A stretch of 64,000 nt of DNA from Eulemur rufifrons (taxonomy: Eukaryota > Chordata > Mammalia > Primates > Lemuridae): positions 283,432,343 to 283,496,342 of the forward strand of contig NC_090989.1 of assembly GCF_041146395.1 (NCBI RefSeq), written 5' to 3'. Below, one piece after another: positions 30,350 through 41,629 of the stretch. Numbering within the stretch: position 1 is the stretch's first letter; every line of letters begins with the position of its first letter. A model generated the notes under the pieces. That model was not told the DNA's origin. It worked only from the letters and a program-made list of their open reading frames with translations, and searched no databases. A program made the position numbers and the translations under genes.

Positions 30350-32705
30350 CGCTGTCTCCAGGCCCCACAGACACTTCATCATCCGTGACCAGGGTGCCCC
30401 GTCTCCACCTGTCACACAGCCCGCCCCTCCAGAGTGACCCCTGACACTGCAGCCCTGGCGCTTGGCAAGTAGTGATGGATTAGTCCAGCGCCAGTGCCGT
30501 TCTGCCCGCAGAGCTGGTGTCGGGGCAGGACGGGCTGGGCCACGCGCCCGCCACAGTCCTGCAGACGCTCGCCGGTCTGTCCAGACAAGGGGGCCGGCCC
30601 TGGCCTGCTGGCTCCTGAGACAGCCTCCGTGTGCTGTCTGGGGCAGTCCTCTGTGCGTGCGGCCACACGTGCCACAGAGACAAGGGTGGAGGAGGACATG
30701 CTCTCAGCTGGAACTCGAGAGTCCTTCTGGGACGTGCCTGGTGTCCCAGGGCTCTGCCGCCCGGCCCCGCACTCTTCTGCGCCTCCTGCTCTGACACAGC
30801 CTGAACACGGCCTGGAAGCGGTGGCTTCCAGGCTTAGGGAACACCCCAGTGAGGTGGCACCTGTGCGGATAGCCACGTCTCGGGGTCTCTGCACAACGGG
30901 GGGCTGCTGCGGTGTGCCCCTCAACAGCTCCAGGCCAAGTGCCAGGGCACCTGCCCCAGGGGAGAGAGGAGGCCCCTTCCCTGCCTCAGGCCCGGGTCGG
31001 GGAGAGATTCGGGCACCAGGAAGCCGGTCACTGCTGACAGCCGGGGATGCCACAGCAGACAGCCTGAAGTGGCCGCACTTACAACTCTCGCATCAACCAG
31101 GGTGTGAGCAATAATAAACCTTCGAAGAAAGTGGTTTCCCCCTGGCTGGGGCAGGTCCCCAGCTGAGCCCAGACACACCTGTGTCACTCAGGGCGGGTCA
31201 CCATCCGGGAAAAGAACTCGGCTCTGGCAGGAGGCGCAGGCGGCTCTGGGGCTGTGGGGCCAGCGGCCACCCTTCACCTAGGGCTTGGGAAACCCACCCC
31301 TGCTGTCAGCAGCTGGGTAACGGGGTTGAGGCGGGGGACCGTGCCCTGATGGGACTCGGGGGAAAGCCACACTCTGTCTTGTCACTCTTGCCTGCGTGGC
31401 GGGGAGACGCTCCCTGACCTTCAACGCCAGCAACCTTGCCGGGCAGGCCGTGGGTCCCCCCAGAGCCTGCCGGGCAGGTCGTGTGCCCACGTTTCTGCCT
31501 AAGGGCCCCTTCCCTGCCCGGGGACCTGCTTCTCCCCTGCAGGGCCCAGCTCAGTTGCCGTCACTCTCTGGAGGCCTCCCTGGCAGCAGCTGTTCCGGGA
31601 CAGATATGCTCATCGTGTGCCCTGTAACTCCGTCCCGATGCCTGGACCACACACGGCATGGACGCCGTGACTTGTATGCGGAACGCCCTGGGGTAGGAGC
31701 TCCAAGAGGCCAGAGAGTGGCCTGTATGTCAGGAGAAGTCACGAAGCTCCCAGGTACACCCCCGGGCCAGGGGTCAGACCTGCAGAAGGTGCAGCCGGCG
31801 GGGAAGCCCCGAGAACCTGAGCCTGGGGGTGGGGGGTGCTTTTTCTCGGTGACCCAGCGCAGGGCGGGAGCTTTGCACCTGTGAGGAGGGCGGAGCAGCC
31901 CCGTGCTGGTGCCGGGAAACGTCACCTAAGTCAGATGCCCTGGGACGGTGGAGCATGTGTCCGAGGCCTTGGCTAAGCAGGAGCCCACGTCCGGAGCCCG
32001 GATGTGGGCAGGCGCGTGAGTGGCTGGAGCCTCCTGGCCTGACGCCATGTCCCTCCCTCAGGGTGACTCCTGTCTTGGGCCCCTTTGATTGTGCAGCACC
32101 AGCTCAGACCCGGCCACCCGAGGAGCTCGGGAAACACCGGTGGTGGCCTGAAGCCACCAACAAGCTTCCCACTCCAGGGGAGGGAACGCGACTGGTGAGC
32201 AGAGGCTCCCTCTGAGCACGGCTGGCCAGCTGTGGTGACATGGACGTCAGTCATCCCATGGGCCTCTCCCTTCTGCCTTCCGAGTCAGACACCAGCGGCC
32301 GGGGTGGCTGCGCTGTCTCCAGACAGCAGCACACTTGGCCCGGATGGCCCGGTGGCACTCATCTGGGTGCTGGGGACCTGTGCCAGCGACCGTCACAGGC
32401 TCCCGCCCAAACCTCTGCTCCTGTCCAGCTTGTGTGAGTAATGGCGGGCCAGCAGGCAGGCGGACAGGGAGAGGGCAGGCCCTGTCTCCTCCTCTCAGCC
32501 GGTACCTTGTCTGTGACAGCAGGGACAGTGGGCAGCTCCCTGGGTCCCGACCCTGCTAGTGCCCTTGGCTCCTGGGGTCTGGGGTGTCTAGTGGCTCCCC
32601 CACTGGCCAGGGTTCCTGGGCCACTCCCACCTGTCATAGCCCAGGTTCCTGAGCGAGACGGGTGTCACGGATGCTTCCAGGGATTTTCTGAAGAGTAAAT
32701 GCCAC
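30350..32705. other. No recognised feature
   Basis: About 2.3 kb of GC-rich sequence, unusually poor in recognisable repeats. Many overlapping open frames on both strands are explained by base composition. Confidence 0.4.
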
Positions 32706-32709
32706 CGTC

Positions 32710-32885
32710 CAGGGGTCCGCAGACCACGGCCCCCGGGCTGTATATGGCCTGGTCTCATACGCCAAGATTTGCTGGCGCACAGCCAAGCCCACGCTGCTGT
32801 GCTCTCCTGGCGGAGTTGCATAGTCATGACAGGGACCGTCTGTCCTGCAAAGCCTAAAACGTCTCCTGTCCAGCCTTGACAGAGC
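32710..32885 (+). mobile_element. hAT-Charlie-type MITE
   Basis: Begins with the terminal words CAGGGGTCCGCAGACCACGG and CCCCGGGCTG, then GCTGGCGCACAGCCAAGCCC, GCGGAGTTGCATAGTCATGA, CAGGGACCGTCTGTCCTGCA and AAGCCTAAAACGTC. This is the standard order of a 'caggggtcggcaaac' hAT element with its right end eroded. Confidence 0.8.
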
Positions 32886-33174
32886 AAGCTGCCCCACCCC
32901 AACGTCACAGGCTGCGTGAGGGCCACCACCTGAGGTGCCTGCTAAGCGGGAGCTGCTCTGCCCTGCAGGTGCTGGTTTGGGCTCTGAACTCCGGAAGCGC
33001 CAGCTTCCTCACTTCTCCGAGGGTCTCCTCCAGGGTCCTCACGTGGGGGTTTCCACGGCCAGCCGGGGCATAGGCCCTGGCACCGTCCTCTCTTAGTGCC
33101 CCTCACGCCTCTTAATGGTGGCCATGCCACCTGCCCCCAGCGGCTCCCAGCTGGCTGACAACCTGCCTGGCAGA

Positions 33175-33290
33175 GGTGCTAACTGGTAACGAAGGTGTTA
33201 GCTGTTAATGAAGGTAGCTGCTGACAGTGAAAGTACTAGTGGATGATGAGGTTACAGCTAACGAGAGATAATGGAATGAGGCACCTCAAG
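33175..33290 (+). repeat. Degenerate short tandem-like repeat
   Basis: Words GGTAACGAAGGTGTTAGCTG, TTAATGAAGGTAGCTGCTGA and GTTACAGCTAACG recur in loose 20-25 bp steps. An inverted relation between GTTAGCTG and CAGCTAAC is also visible. Confidence 0.45.
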
Positions 33291-33299
33291 GCATTAACC

Positions 33300-33880
33300 T
33301 TTCAAACAGGGGTTGAACGCCAGAACCCCTTCAGAAGCCCAAGTGTGGGAGCAGAGATGTCGGAGTGACAGGCCACAGCAGAGAGTGTGAGGGATGCAAC
33401 AGATAACCAGGATGGCTGGGGAATGCCAGGGACCTCTCTGGTCATATATGGAAGCCAAGAAATGTCTCCTATGGTTGGGGCAGCTTTAGAGGGGTTCTGG
33501 GTCTGGGAGGAAGAAGATGACATGGAACTTGTCCCTTAAGTGTCATTTTGAACTCATACTTGGGTTGGTGGCTTCCAGGTCATGAACTCTCAGGGCCAGG
33601 TGCTGTCAAACTCCACTGTCCACCAGAGGCAGGAATCCACTCCATGGCTTCCAAAGACTGGAATCTGAATGTCTCTTGGATAAGAAGCTCTGAATTGATG
33701 CTGGTTTTAATGGTCCGAAGCGGCTTCCTTTTGTTTCCCCAAATTCTCCTCCTTGCAATGCGTACCCACTGGTTCCAGCTCTGGGATCCACAGGAAAGAG
33801 CACTGCACGTTTTGAGGGCTCTCTGCTGGTACTGTTGATTTAATTCCCCAATTTCAGTTCTGTTCCACGCGGAAGGCTCT
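33300..33880. other. No recognised feature
   Basis: Moderate-GC unique-looking sequence without an assigned repeat or exon. Confidence 0.35.
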
Positions 33881-33884
33881 CATC

Positions 33885-33980
33885 TCACGCGACTTCACAG
33901 GTGGCAAGCCTGAGGCTCAGAGAGGCAGCGTCACTCGCCAAGGCTAAAGCTGGTGGTGGGATGCGAGCGGTGTCAGGACA
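33885..33980 (-). mobile_element. MIR SINE fragment, antisense
   Basis: GGCAAGCCTGAGGCTCAGAG followed by AGGCAGCGTCACTCGCCAAG and GCTAAAGCTGGTGGTGGGAT follows the antisense MIR core. Confidence 0.75.
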
Positions 33981-34234
33981 GTCCCCAACATAGGTGAGGC
34001 TGGTAACTGCCCTGGGACTCTCAGCTGGGGACCACCTCACCTGCAGGCAGTGCTTGTCAGCCACGCTGCTGGCCCCGTCCTCCCTCCAGGGCCTGTCTCT
34101 CCGGCTGCCTGTCCCCCGAGTGTCGGGTCTGAGCAGGGACATCACACCACTCCCCGCAGCGAGCAGTAACCGCGGGCGCTAAGGCAGCCTCCACATGCAA
34201 GGGAAGCCCCTCCTCGATCTGTAGAGAAGCAACG

Positions 34235-34350
34235 TCTCTCTTTCTCTCTCACACACACCTGTACACACATGCACATGTGCACAGAGATACACAAGCACAG
34301 GCACACGTGTGCACTCACACCCATGTACACACGTGCACAGATACACATGC
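34235..34350. repeat. Degenerate CA-rich microsatellite
   Basis: CTCTCACACACACCTGTACA and many CACA/GTGCACA words in a loose alternating purine-pyrimidine tract. Confidence 0.85.
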
Positions 34351-34679
34351 AGGGGCAGAGCCTACTCTCCCCGCCTCGTCTCGCCCTCTCTGCCCCGTCT
34401 GCTTCTCTGCTTTATCTCCGCTGCTGAAAGCACACATGGTAACCGTCTCCCTGACTGAACAGGCCCCGGGGAGGGACCTCCTATCCCAGCACTTTGTGGT
34501 CACCTGATGTCAACGCCCCCAAGGTCATTGGCGTGGGATCCAGAGTGGCCCCAGCTCCCAAAGCCGGCTCTGGGCACTGCTGAGGGCCTGAGCCGCCCTC
34601 TCCTGTGATACTTTCTTACCTTCAGCCTCGGGAATTAGTCCGTTTATGTGTCTGAGTTTGTGTTTCTTGTCCCCACCCC

Positions 34680-35010
34680 TTGTCTTAGTCCGCTCACTGC
34701 CACAGCAGGACGTCACAGCTCGGGTGGCGTATGAGCAGCAGACCTTCCTTCTCAGCATCCTGGGGCTGAGAGCCCAAGGCCAAGGCACCTGCAGGTCCAG
34801 TGCCTGGCGGGGCCCCGCATCCCAGTCCACAGAGGCTCTTCTCTCCGTGTCCTCACAGGGCGGGAGGGACGAGGGCACTGATCCCATCCGTGAGGGCTCC
34901 ACCCTCGCGACTTACTCACCCCCAAAGGCCCCCCTCCAAGTCCCATCACACTGGGGTTAGGTTTCGATGTATGGATTTTGGGGGGACACAGACAGTCCGT
35001 GGTGGCCCTG
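34680..35010 (-). mobile_element. MaLR (MST/MLT1-type) LTR, antisense
   Basis: TGTCTTAGTCCGCTCACTGC at the start, CTGGGGCTGAGAGCCCAAGG, CACTGATCCCATCCGTGAGG, GCTCCACCCTCGCGACTTAC, CCCCCAAAGGCCCCCCTCC, GGGTTAGGTTTCGATGTATG and GATTTTGGGGGGACACAGAC at the end. A solitary LTR with no retroviral genes. Confidence 0.9.
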
Positions 35011-35254
35011 CTCACTGCCAGCGGCACGAGCACAGGGCCTGTCTCGCTGAGCCCGGGCCTGGCCCGCAGCGGCGCTGATTGAGCAGTGCTGCCCGCGCTG
35101 TGGGCACGCTGGAGTCCGGGCGCAGGCGGGAGCCCAGCCCATTCCCGTGGGGTTGGCAGGAGGGTTCTTGCAGCCAGGGGGGGCGAGGGTAGGGGTGGGG
35201 TCCGGCTCGCACAGCCAGGGTCTCCGCCCCTCTGAGAAAGAAGCGCGTCCCTGG

Positions 35255-35770
35255 GAACAGGCCCAGGCATTCTTGAAATGAAGTGGATTTGGATAAAAAT
35301 GAAATCCCCTAAATATTTTATTTTCTGACGGCTGCTCTCCTGGCAGTGATGAAGCACGCGCAGACACTGAGCGTCGGGCCCTGCCCCGGGCCCAGAGTGC
35401 CGGAGCTGATTGATCGGAATGAAAAATGGGCCGGGAGGAGGCCCCTGATTGAGAAATTCTCCTGCTAAGCATTCCAATGCTTCCCCAAATCGATTTTAGA
35501 TTCCGAGATCCCTGATAAAGTGGAAATTTACAGTCTTACTGCTAAAATTCCTTCTCTAGTCTATCATCGACTCAACAGATGGTGTTTCTTCAGGCTACCT
35601 TTAATAGCCCCAGAAATTAAATTAGTACAAAACGGAGAACTCCCATAATATTAAAAGTCATCTGTGGCTTCAGGACTCTGGTAAATTTCCATCCACAGAG
35701 GCAATCTTGTATGAGAAGAAGTTGGGAATGAAGTTTTTGCTGTAAAAGGAAAACGCTTATCTGTCCCCCA
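35255..35770. other. Large AT-rich island, strong candidate enhancer/CNE
   Basis: About 500 bp of largely repeat-free AT-rich sequence. It carries CCCTAAATATTTTATTTTCT, GAGCTGATTGATCGGAATGA, CCCCAAATCGATTTTAGATT, GCTACCTTTAATAGCCCCAG, AAATTAAATTAGTACAAAAC and TCCCATAATATTAAAAGTCA. It is the longest such island in the window. Its TGATTGAT/ATCGAT words resemble PBX/HOX and CUT-type sites. The function is inferred. Confidence 0.55.
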
Positions 35771-35774
35771 CCCT

Positions 35775-36420
35775 GGGGGCCGAGCCCGGGAGGCTGGGCG
35801 GTGGCTGGCGGTGCTCGGGGCCAGGCGTCTGCTTCCCACGGCTGGGACACACGGGGCTGGCATGGTCCCCTGCCTCGAGCACGGAATGCCGGCTCGGCAA
35901 CGGCAGTCCAAGGCCCCTGTTGTGCGGGACGTGCCACTCACACCCAGCTGGGGGTAGGGACGAGGGAACAGCCACTGCCTTGCGGCCACTTTGTATGGGA
36001 CCAGAGGTGCTGGTCGAGGTAGGCGCGGGGACCCCAGCGTGAGGGCAGGATCCTGAGGCTGAGTTCTGTCCTTACAAGCCTGCAACGCTTAGAACCGCAA
36101 ACCCAGGTCTCTGCCCCTGCCCAGCAGCAGTAGCCGATGTCCCTGGCCTTGTCCACCACCTTCACGCTGGACGTGGTGACCTCAGATGGCTCCCTGAGCC
36201 ACCGCCACACGCTCACGTCAAACCATCTGCTGCGCCGAAAACTCTTCCTGTGAAACATCCTCACTGACATTTGGAGCAAAATCATTTGGACCACGGCAGA
36301 TCTCACAGCAACAAACCCAGACCCCAGATGTCCCCCCGGTGAGCACTGTCGGAAGTGTCTCAAGTTGCGTGGGACGTAAGAACCGGTTCCGGGCCTGTGA
36401 AAAACCTCCTATCTGCCCTT
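35775..36420. other. Mostly unassigned
   Basis: GC-rich on the left. 36220-36330 is less GC-rich (GCAAAATCATTTGGACCACG) and may extend the neighbouring island. No exon or repeat was assigned. Confidence 0.3.
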
Positions 36421-36424
36421 GACG

Positions 36425-36620
36425 TGGTTCGGATGAGGGTTCAGCCCCCATCTTTCCACTTTGATGATGTCATGGATTCGGTTTGAAATTCAGGAGAATG
36501 GAACATGTGTTCTGTGCATAATGGGTTTCATGAAAGTGGTATTTTTCCTCTACAGATGGATTTTAATTTATCGCAGATTCATTCCTGTTTTGTTCACTTA
36601 GCGAGGGTGGGATTTCCTGC
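36425..36620. other. AT-rich island, candidate conserved non-coding element
   Basis: CTTTGATGATGTCATGGATT, GTGCATAATGGGTTTCATGA and GGATTTTAATTTATCGCAGA. No repeat is recognised. Confidence 0.4.
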
Positions 36621-36624
36621 TGGC

Positions 36625-37685
36625 TCATGCTGAAGATCTGCAAAACTGGACCGAGAGACCCTCCCACACAGGGCCCCTTCCCTCCCCAAATAGCCCAAGT
36701 CCACAAGCAACGCAACCGAGAGGAAAGTAGGCGAGTTCCTGACGCAGCACCTGCCAGACGCAGGGTCCTCACCGACAGCGTCTCTGGGGAGGCGAGACCT
36801 TCCTCCTCCTCCCGACAAGAGACCAACGCTCCCAGGCCCCATGGCAGCGGACAGCTGACCCCTACACACGCTGGCACCACTGAGGCCCAGACGTCCACCC
36901 TTTGGGCTCAGCCCACAAGCCCCTCCTTCAAGTTTTGCTGTCAGAGGACAACTCAATTTCTTTTGCACACTCTTGCTGCTGGGACGGATGGCAGCAGGTC
37001 CCCAAGGTCCCCATGTGGAGTGGTCACGAAGGGTCTTGTGTGGGTGGAGCGGGTGAGAGCCCAGCCAGCCTGGCGGGATGAACCGGGAACGCTGGCTCGT
37101 GGCCTCCCCTGGTCCTCCGTGCCAGGAGCAGGGCTCCCGGGCCTGGACCTGCCGTGGGGCCGAGGGGCCCGTGCGCTACGCGAGACTTAAGAGGAGGTTC
37201 AGAGGAGGAGATTGAACTCCGGATGGCAGAGTTCCTTGAATTTCTCCCAAATCATGTCTAAATACTGCCTGTTTCTTCCAAAGACTCCTTCCGTAAAGCA
37301 GCGCTGAAAGCCACACAGTCGCAAACTCAGATCTCTCTGCGCCCACCCCCAGCCCCCACGCGCCACACGCACCGCGTGGGAATTGGCTCCACTCCTCGAA
37401 TGGAAAGTTTTCCTCATGTCTGCGGGGATAATGAAGACAGGGACATTTTTCAGCTGGATGATGTGGCCTCATTATCTCCCCATCAGTGTCTCGTCCCCAG
37501 TGTGCACACACCTGCCAGCCACCATGCACGTGGCACTCAGGGGGACCGGATGATTCTGGCCAGCAGCGCACGCTTTGTTCCCAGCTGACGTCTCCTCCCC
37601 CCACTGCCCTGCCGGGGCCTCTGGGGGAGCTGCCCGGGTCCCTGCGCCCTGTGACTGCGTCCCCCACCTCCTCTGCCTCAGGACA
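36625..37685. other. Mostly unassigned
   Basis: GC-rich, with an AT-richer segment at 37215-37340 (CTCCCAAATCATGTCTAAAT) that might be a weak island. No exon is recognised. Confidence 0.3.
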
Positions 37686-37689
37686 GCGC

Positions 37690-37915
37690 CCTGGCACTGG
37701 GCAGTATAATGTGCTAATTGGATCGAGACCCTGGGCCAAGCAGACCTGCATGCAAATGCTGGCTCCACTGTGTCCTGGCTGTGGCTGCAGCGTGTGGCTT
37801 AGCTTCTCTGAGCCTCAGTCTCCTCATCTGTAAAATGGGAAGGTGAATAGCTCCCAGGTCATAAGGTTGTTGTGCAGACAATGGGATGGTGTGTTATGGT
37901 GCTCCCAGAGCCTGG
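37690..37915 (+). mobile_element. MIR SINE, sense, nearly full length
   Basis: CTGCATGCAAATGCTGGCTC, GCTTCTCTGAGCCTCAGTCT, CCTCATCTGTAAAATGGGAA, GTCATAAGGTTGTTGTGCAG and GGTGCTCCCAGAGCCTGG in MIR order. One of the best-preserved copies. Confidence 0.93.
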
Positions 37916-37974
37916 GGTGCGTATTGGACTAGGTAGAGAGGATCTGACTCAGGCAGGAGGCTTTGGTCGTACAA

Positions 37975-38160
37975 AATATAAACACCAACTCACACCAGCT
38001 CGAACAACAATGAGAGCTTATTTCCTCTTCCAACTCAGGCACTGGAGGCCTCTGGGTCCCAGGCACAGCGTGGCCATCCCTGACCCTGCTTCTCTGTGGC
38101 TCTCTCGGCTCTGTTTTCTCCTCATGGTCACAGCATGGCTGCTGGGAGCCACCCCTTAGC
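37975..38160. mobile_element. Possible old DNA or LTR repeat
   Basis: ACAACAATGAGAGCTTATTT and CTGGAGGCCTCTGGGTCCCA, then CTGCTTCTCTGTGGCTCTCT and CGGCTCTGTTTTCTCCTCAT, resemble an old repeat with '...aatttattggctca...ctctcggctctgctttcctc...' words. The family was not assigned. Confidence 0.4.
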
Positions 38161-38164
38161 TAGT

Positions 38165-39060
38165 AATTATTTGCTGAATATGAGCCCTGCACTTCTGGTT
38201 CTGACAGGCGCCAACGTGTAAATTTTATAATACTTCCTGGTGTGACAAAACCGGGGACTGCTGAGCAACATGATGGTCTGCCCCAGTGTCTGTAGTGGCC
38301 TGGAAGACCCTTCCCCAACCATGGGACCTCGGGGCTTGCGGGGCGAGGCTCTCTGTGCCCCAGGACAGCGCTGCAGCTCCCGTTCCTGCTCTGTTCCTAC
38401 AGGAGAGACACGGATAGAAACGCCACCAGGTCCTGATGTAGCAAGAAGCACTTTCTCCCATACGCCATTGCCTTGGGCTGATGCTGAATGGGCACTTCCG
38501 TCCCCCAGGCAAATGTCTCCGTCCGGCTTGGGGAGAGGTCAGGCAGCGACTCATCCGGGTTCAGCATGAATCCCGAGCCCCCAGCAGGCAGCAAGAGGAT
38601 GAAGGGCTGCGTGGGGGGACACCTTAGCTATTTCTGCTCCACGAGGAGCCTGGCGGAGTTACTCCTTCATCCATGACACCTTGCAGAAAGTATTAGAAAT
38701 GACAGAGACGTGGAGTTTGCTAAAAAGCTGCCCCTCCCTCCCTTGGGCCTCGGCCACCTGAATCCCTGTGCCATTTCTGAGGCACCTGGCTTCCGCGCCT
38801 TTATCTGGACGCTGCTGTCTCTGCCAGCCCCAAAGGGCCCGGGGCCAGGGCCGCAAGATGCCCTCCTCCTGGCCCGGTGTCAGGGCCTCGCTCCTGTCCA
38901 GAGGCAGGAAGGCCTGCTCCACCCTCCCGTGCACTCCAGCCCGGGGGAGATCCCAGGAGCCACGGAGCAAAGGCGCCAGGCAGCCTGCGCGCCCGGGGAG
39001 CGCCGAGCACCCGCCTCTTTCCCGCTGCGCCCACGGCGGCATCACCGTCGCGGGGAAGGA
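38165..39060. other. Unassigned; CpG-dense toward the right
   Basis: GC-rich. 38940-39060 carries about 16 CpG in 120 bp (CGCCGAGCACCCGCCTCTTT, CACGGCGGCATCACCGTCGC) directly left of an AT-rich island. No exon is recognised. Confidence 0.35.
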
Positions 39061-39064
39061 TGTA

Positions 39065-39200
39065 TTGTGACATCCTAAAGGCTCCACCGGCAGCCACATG
39101 AAAACACTAATTAGCATGTGAGAGAGGTTTTAGCTTGTCAGAGCTATTAATCCTCTCATTACACTGCCTGCCCAGGCAAGTGGGTGGAAATCAAGTGACA
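39065..39200. other. AT-rich island with clustered homeodomain sites
   Basis: AAACACTAATTAGCATGTGA (TAATTA at 39108-39113), GAGCTATTAATCCTCTCATT (TAATCC, an OTX/PITX-type core, at 39148-39153) and GGAAATCAAGTGACACAGG in one compact non-repeat block. Confidence 0.5.
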
Positions 39201-39204
39201 CAGG

Positions 39205-40080
39205 CCCCCGCGGCCGTGAGAATGGTCTCAGTGACGTGGTGTCAGTGATGTGGTCACAAAGCCCCAGCCTGGGCGTGGGCCTGGCAAGGGGACCAGGTGC
39301 TCACGGGCCAGTCTTTGCACCTCCACTTACACCCCGTGGGGGCCAGACGGCCACGTACCGACAGTCACAGCATCTCAGCCGCGTCCAGTGACCGGCGAGG
39401 CCTCTTGCTCCATGGCGGTGGGTTGGCTCCACGGGTCTCGCTCAGCCCAGGAGGGCGGGGCAGGTGCTAGCCGGGGCGTGAGGCGGGTCCCTCCCCGAGG
39501 GACGGGAGAATACGCGGGGGCCTCAGAAAGCTGTGCCCAGCACCGGCCATCACTTCCATTGGCCAGGAGGGGACACGGCTCCTCCCGGGAGGGGTCTTTG
39601 CTGGAGGACCGTGTGCTCTGCCACCAGCTCTGCTTGGCGCCCCTGGTTCTCTGATTCTCAGCTCAGGGGTCGCACAGCAGGGCAGTTGCTGAGCACCTGG
39701 AACTAGGAGTCCTGAATGCCCGGCCCCTGGGCTGCTGCCTTCCTCTTCCTCTTCCTCTTCCTCACTGGCCAACCTGCCCTTCCCATGGCACCTCCCGCCC
39801 TCAGTGCCCAGTGGGTGTGGGAGCCCGGGGACAGGGTGGCCCAGCCAGCTGCGGGGCAGGCGAGGACACTCCTGACGCCTCCTCAGACAAATGGGAGGCT
39901 CAGCGCCCGCCTCCCTGCTCGGCCCCCAGACGGATGAGCTGCCTCTCCGCGGCGAGCGGCGGATCCGTCTCCCTCCGGGCGGGGAGACAGCCACGCTCTG
40001 ACACGCGGATCCATCTCCACCACCTCCTGGATTTATGGACGGCTGCGGCACAGCCCCTCCCGAGAACGCACGTTAGCCGT
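39205..40080. other. Unassigned GC-rich DNA
   Basis: Contains CpG-dense patches at about 39470-39525 and 39900-40080 (TCTCCGCGGCGAGCGGCGGA). No exon or repeat is recognised besides the CTTCCT tract. Confidence 0.35.
39740..39763 (+). repeat. (TTCCTC)4 microsatellite
   Basis: Four perfect hexamer copies in a pyrimidine tract. Confidence 0.95.
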
Positions 40081-40084
40081 GATG

Positions 40085-40150
40085 AATGCAGGCTCCAGTC
40101 TCCAAAACAAATGCCCTGGGTGTGTAATTTAAAGGCAGAGTCGTGGAGTC
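40085..40150. other. Short AT-rich patch
   Basis: CTCCAAAACAAATGCCCTGG and GTGTGTAATTTAAAGGCAGA, non-repeat. Possible short conserved element. Confidence 0.3.
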
Positions 40151-40290
40151 ACAGGCGGAAGCCAGGTCTTCAGAGCTGGGGGTGCACCCTTGGGTCCCCA
40201 GCTACAGCTCCGCGACCAGGTCACCAGGACCCCTGGGCTCTTGGCTCCCCTGGCCAGTTGCCCACGGCTGAGAAAGGAAAATGACCCTGC

Positions 40291-40325
40291 CTGGGCTGCC
40301 CGGGGCTGCCCGGGGCTGCCCGGGG
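40291..40325 (+). repeat. 10-bp tandem repeat, 3.5 copies
   Basis: CGGGGCTGCC is repeated at 40301 and 40311, with a one-mismatch copy at 40291 and a partial copy at 40321. Confidence 0.9.
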
Positions 40326-40329
40326 ATGT

Positions 40330-41625
40330 CAAGCCCTTCTGGAGGGCTGGCGTCTGTGCACAACCAGAACAGTTCCTGAAATGCGCCCCATGGAGCCCTT
40401 GTCCTCTAGTAAGCTCCATGGAAAAAGCTGTGTCCTCAGTTGAGTCTGGGAAATGCTCTCTGCTCCCTCCCGGGACCCGGCAGCTCTGCCCGTGTGCGTG
40501 TGCGTGTACACCTCTTCCTGCACCTCCCCACGGCCGTGTAGCCCCACGGCGGTCTGGCTGGGGATGGGGGTGCCCGGGCATCAGGAAGGGGCTGGCGGGA
40601 GCCAGTGCCCAAGGGTGGACCAATTGGTCACCACAGCCACAGTCTCCCAGCCTATGGAGGCCAGGGGCTCTCGTCACTCCCCCGGAGGGAGTCCAAACAT
40701 TGTTCTCCATCGGCACCAGGGGGCAAACCAGCCCCTGCCCCACCTCCTCCCGCCACCCGGGTGTGAAGACTGGGGCAGAGCCTCGCCGGGAGGAAGGAAG
40801 CCCATCTTGGTCCACAGGGAATGCTTAAAACTCCCATGCTTAAAACTCTCCGAGGCACCCACCGCCCTGGGTAAGGCCAGACACCACACTGTGCCAATCT
40901 GGCTCTATCTGCCCCCTCCACACCCATTCCCGCCCTGGCTCCAGCCACGTAGGCCCCTGGCTGCCTGGCAGTGGAGTGTGCAGGCCGCCCTCTGTCCACT
41001 GTCTCTCGTGGGCCCGAGACAGCGCTGCGGCATGGGCCGGGGGAGGGCAGTGCCCAGTTTGCTGGCAGGGGAGGCTGCCCAGGCGCGGGAGGCGCGGCCG
41101 GGACGAGCACCAGGCGCTGCCCACTCCGCACCCTTCCTGCTGCTGGCCCAGATGTCGCAGCTGGAGCCCCGCCAGGGCTGACGTGGAGGGCTCTCCCCCC
41201 CACCCCAACCCCGCAGGACGAAGGGCCCCTGGCCTGCCGCCCCAGCCTGGGGCTCCCTGTTCAGGATCCTCTCATGGCAACCTCTGACCTGACCTCTGAC
41301 CCCACCTGCATTTCCAGACTTTTGCCGCTCTCCGAGGCCCCCCAGGCGGGAGCACACACCTTTCCCGGCCTGGCCACACGCCTGTCCCACTGCCACATCC
41401 ATGACCAGCTCCATCGTAGACAAGCACGTCCCGCATCCTCCCCTCTCAGGATCCGGAAGAAGGTTCACTTCCACAATGCGGTTTGAACGTCCCCTTTAAA
41501 CAGCCTTTCCGAATGCTCCTCTAAGAGGAACTCAGGACTCCACAGCCGCCTTTGCAACAGGACGCAGGCCAGCCCGGGAAGGATGGTGGGGACTTTAAAG
41601 TTGGGACATTCCCTCTGCTTCCCTC
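40330..41625. other. No recognised gene or repeat
   Basis: GC-rich. Apart from a CTCF-like core near 40714, nothing can be supported. Long open frames on both strands are compositional. Confidence 0.4.
40714..40724 (+). promoter_or_regulatory. CTCF-like core motif
   Basis: CACCAGGGGGC, the central CTCF consensus, in context TCGGCACCAGGGGGCAAACC. This is the best such match I noticed in the window. Confidence 0.4.
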
Positions 41626-41629
41626 TCAC

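Noticed and set aside
34235..34350. CRISPR-like or other ordered repeat array
   Set aside because: It is a degenerate CA microsatellite with no spacer/repeat structure.
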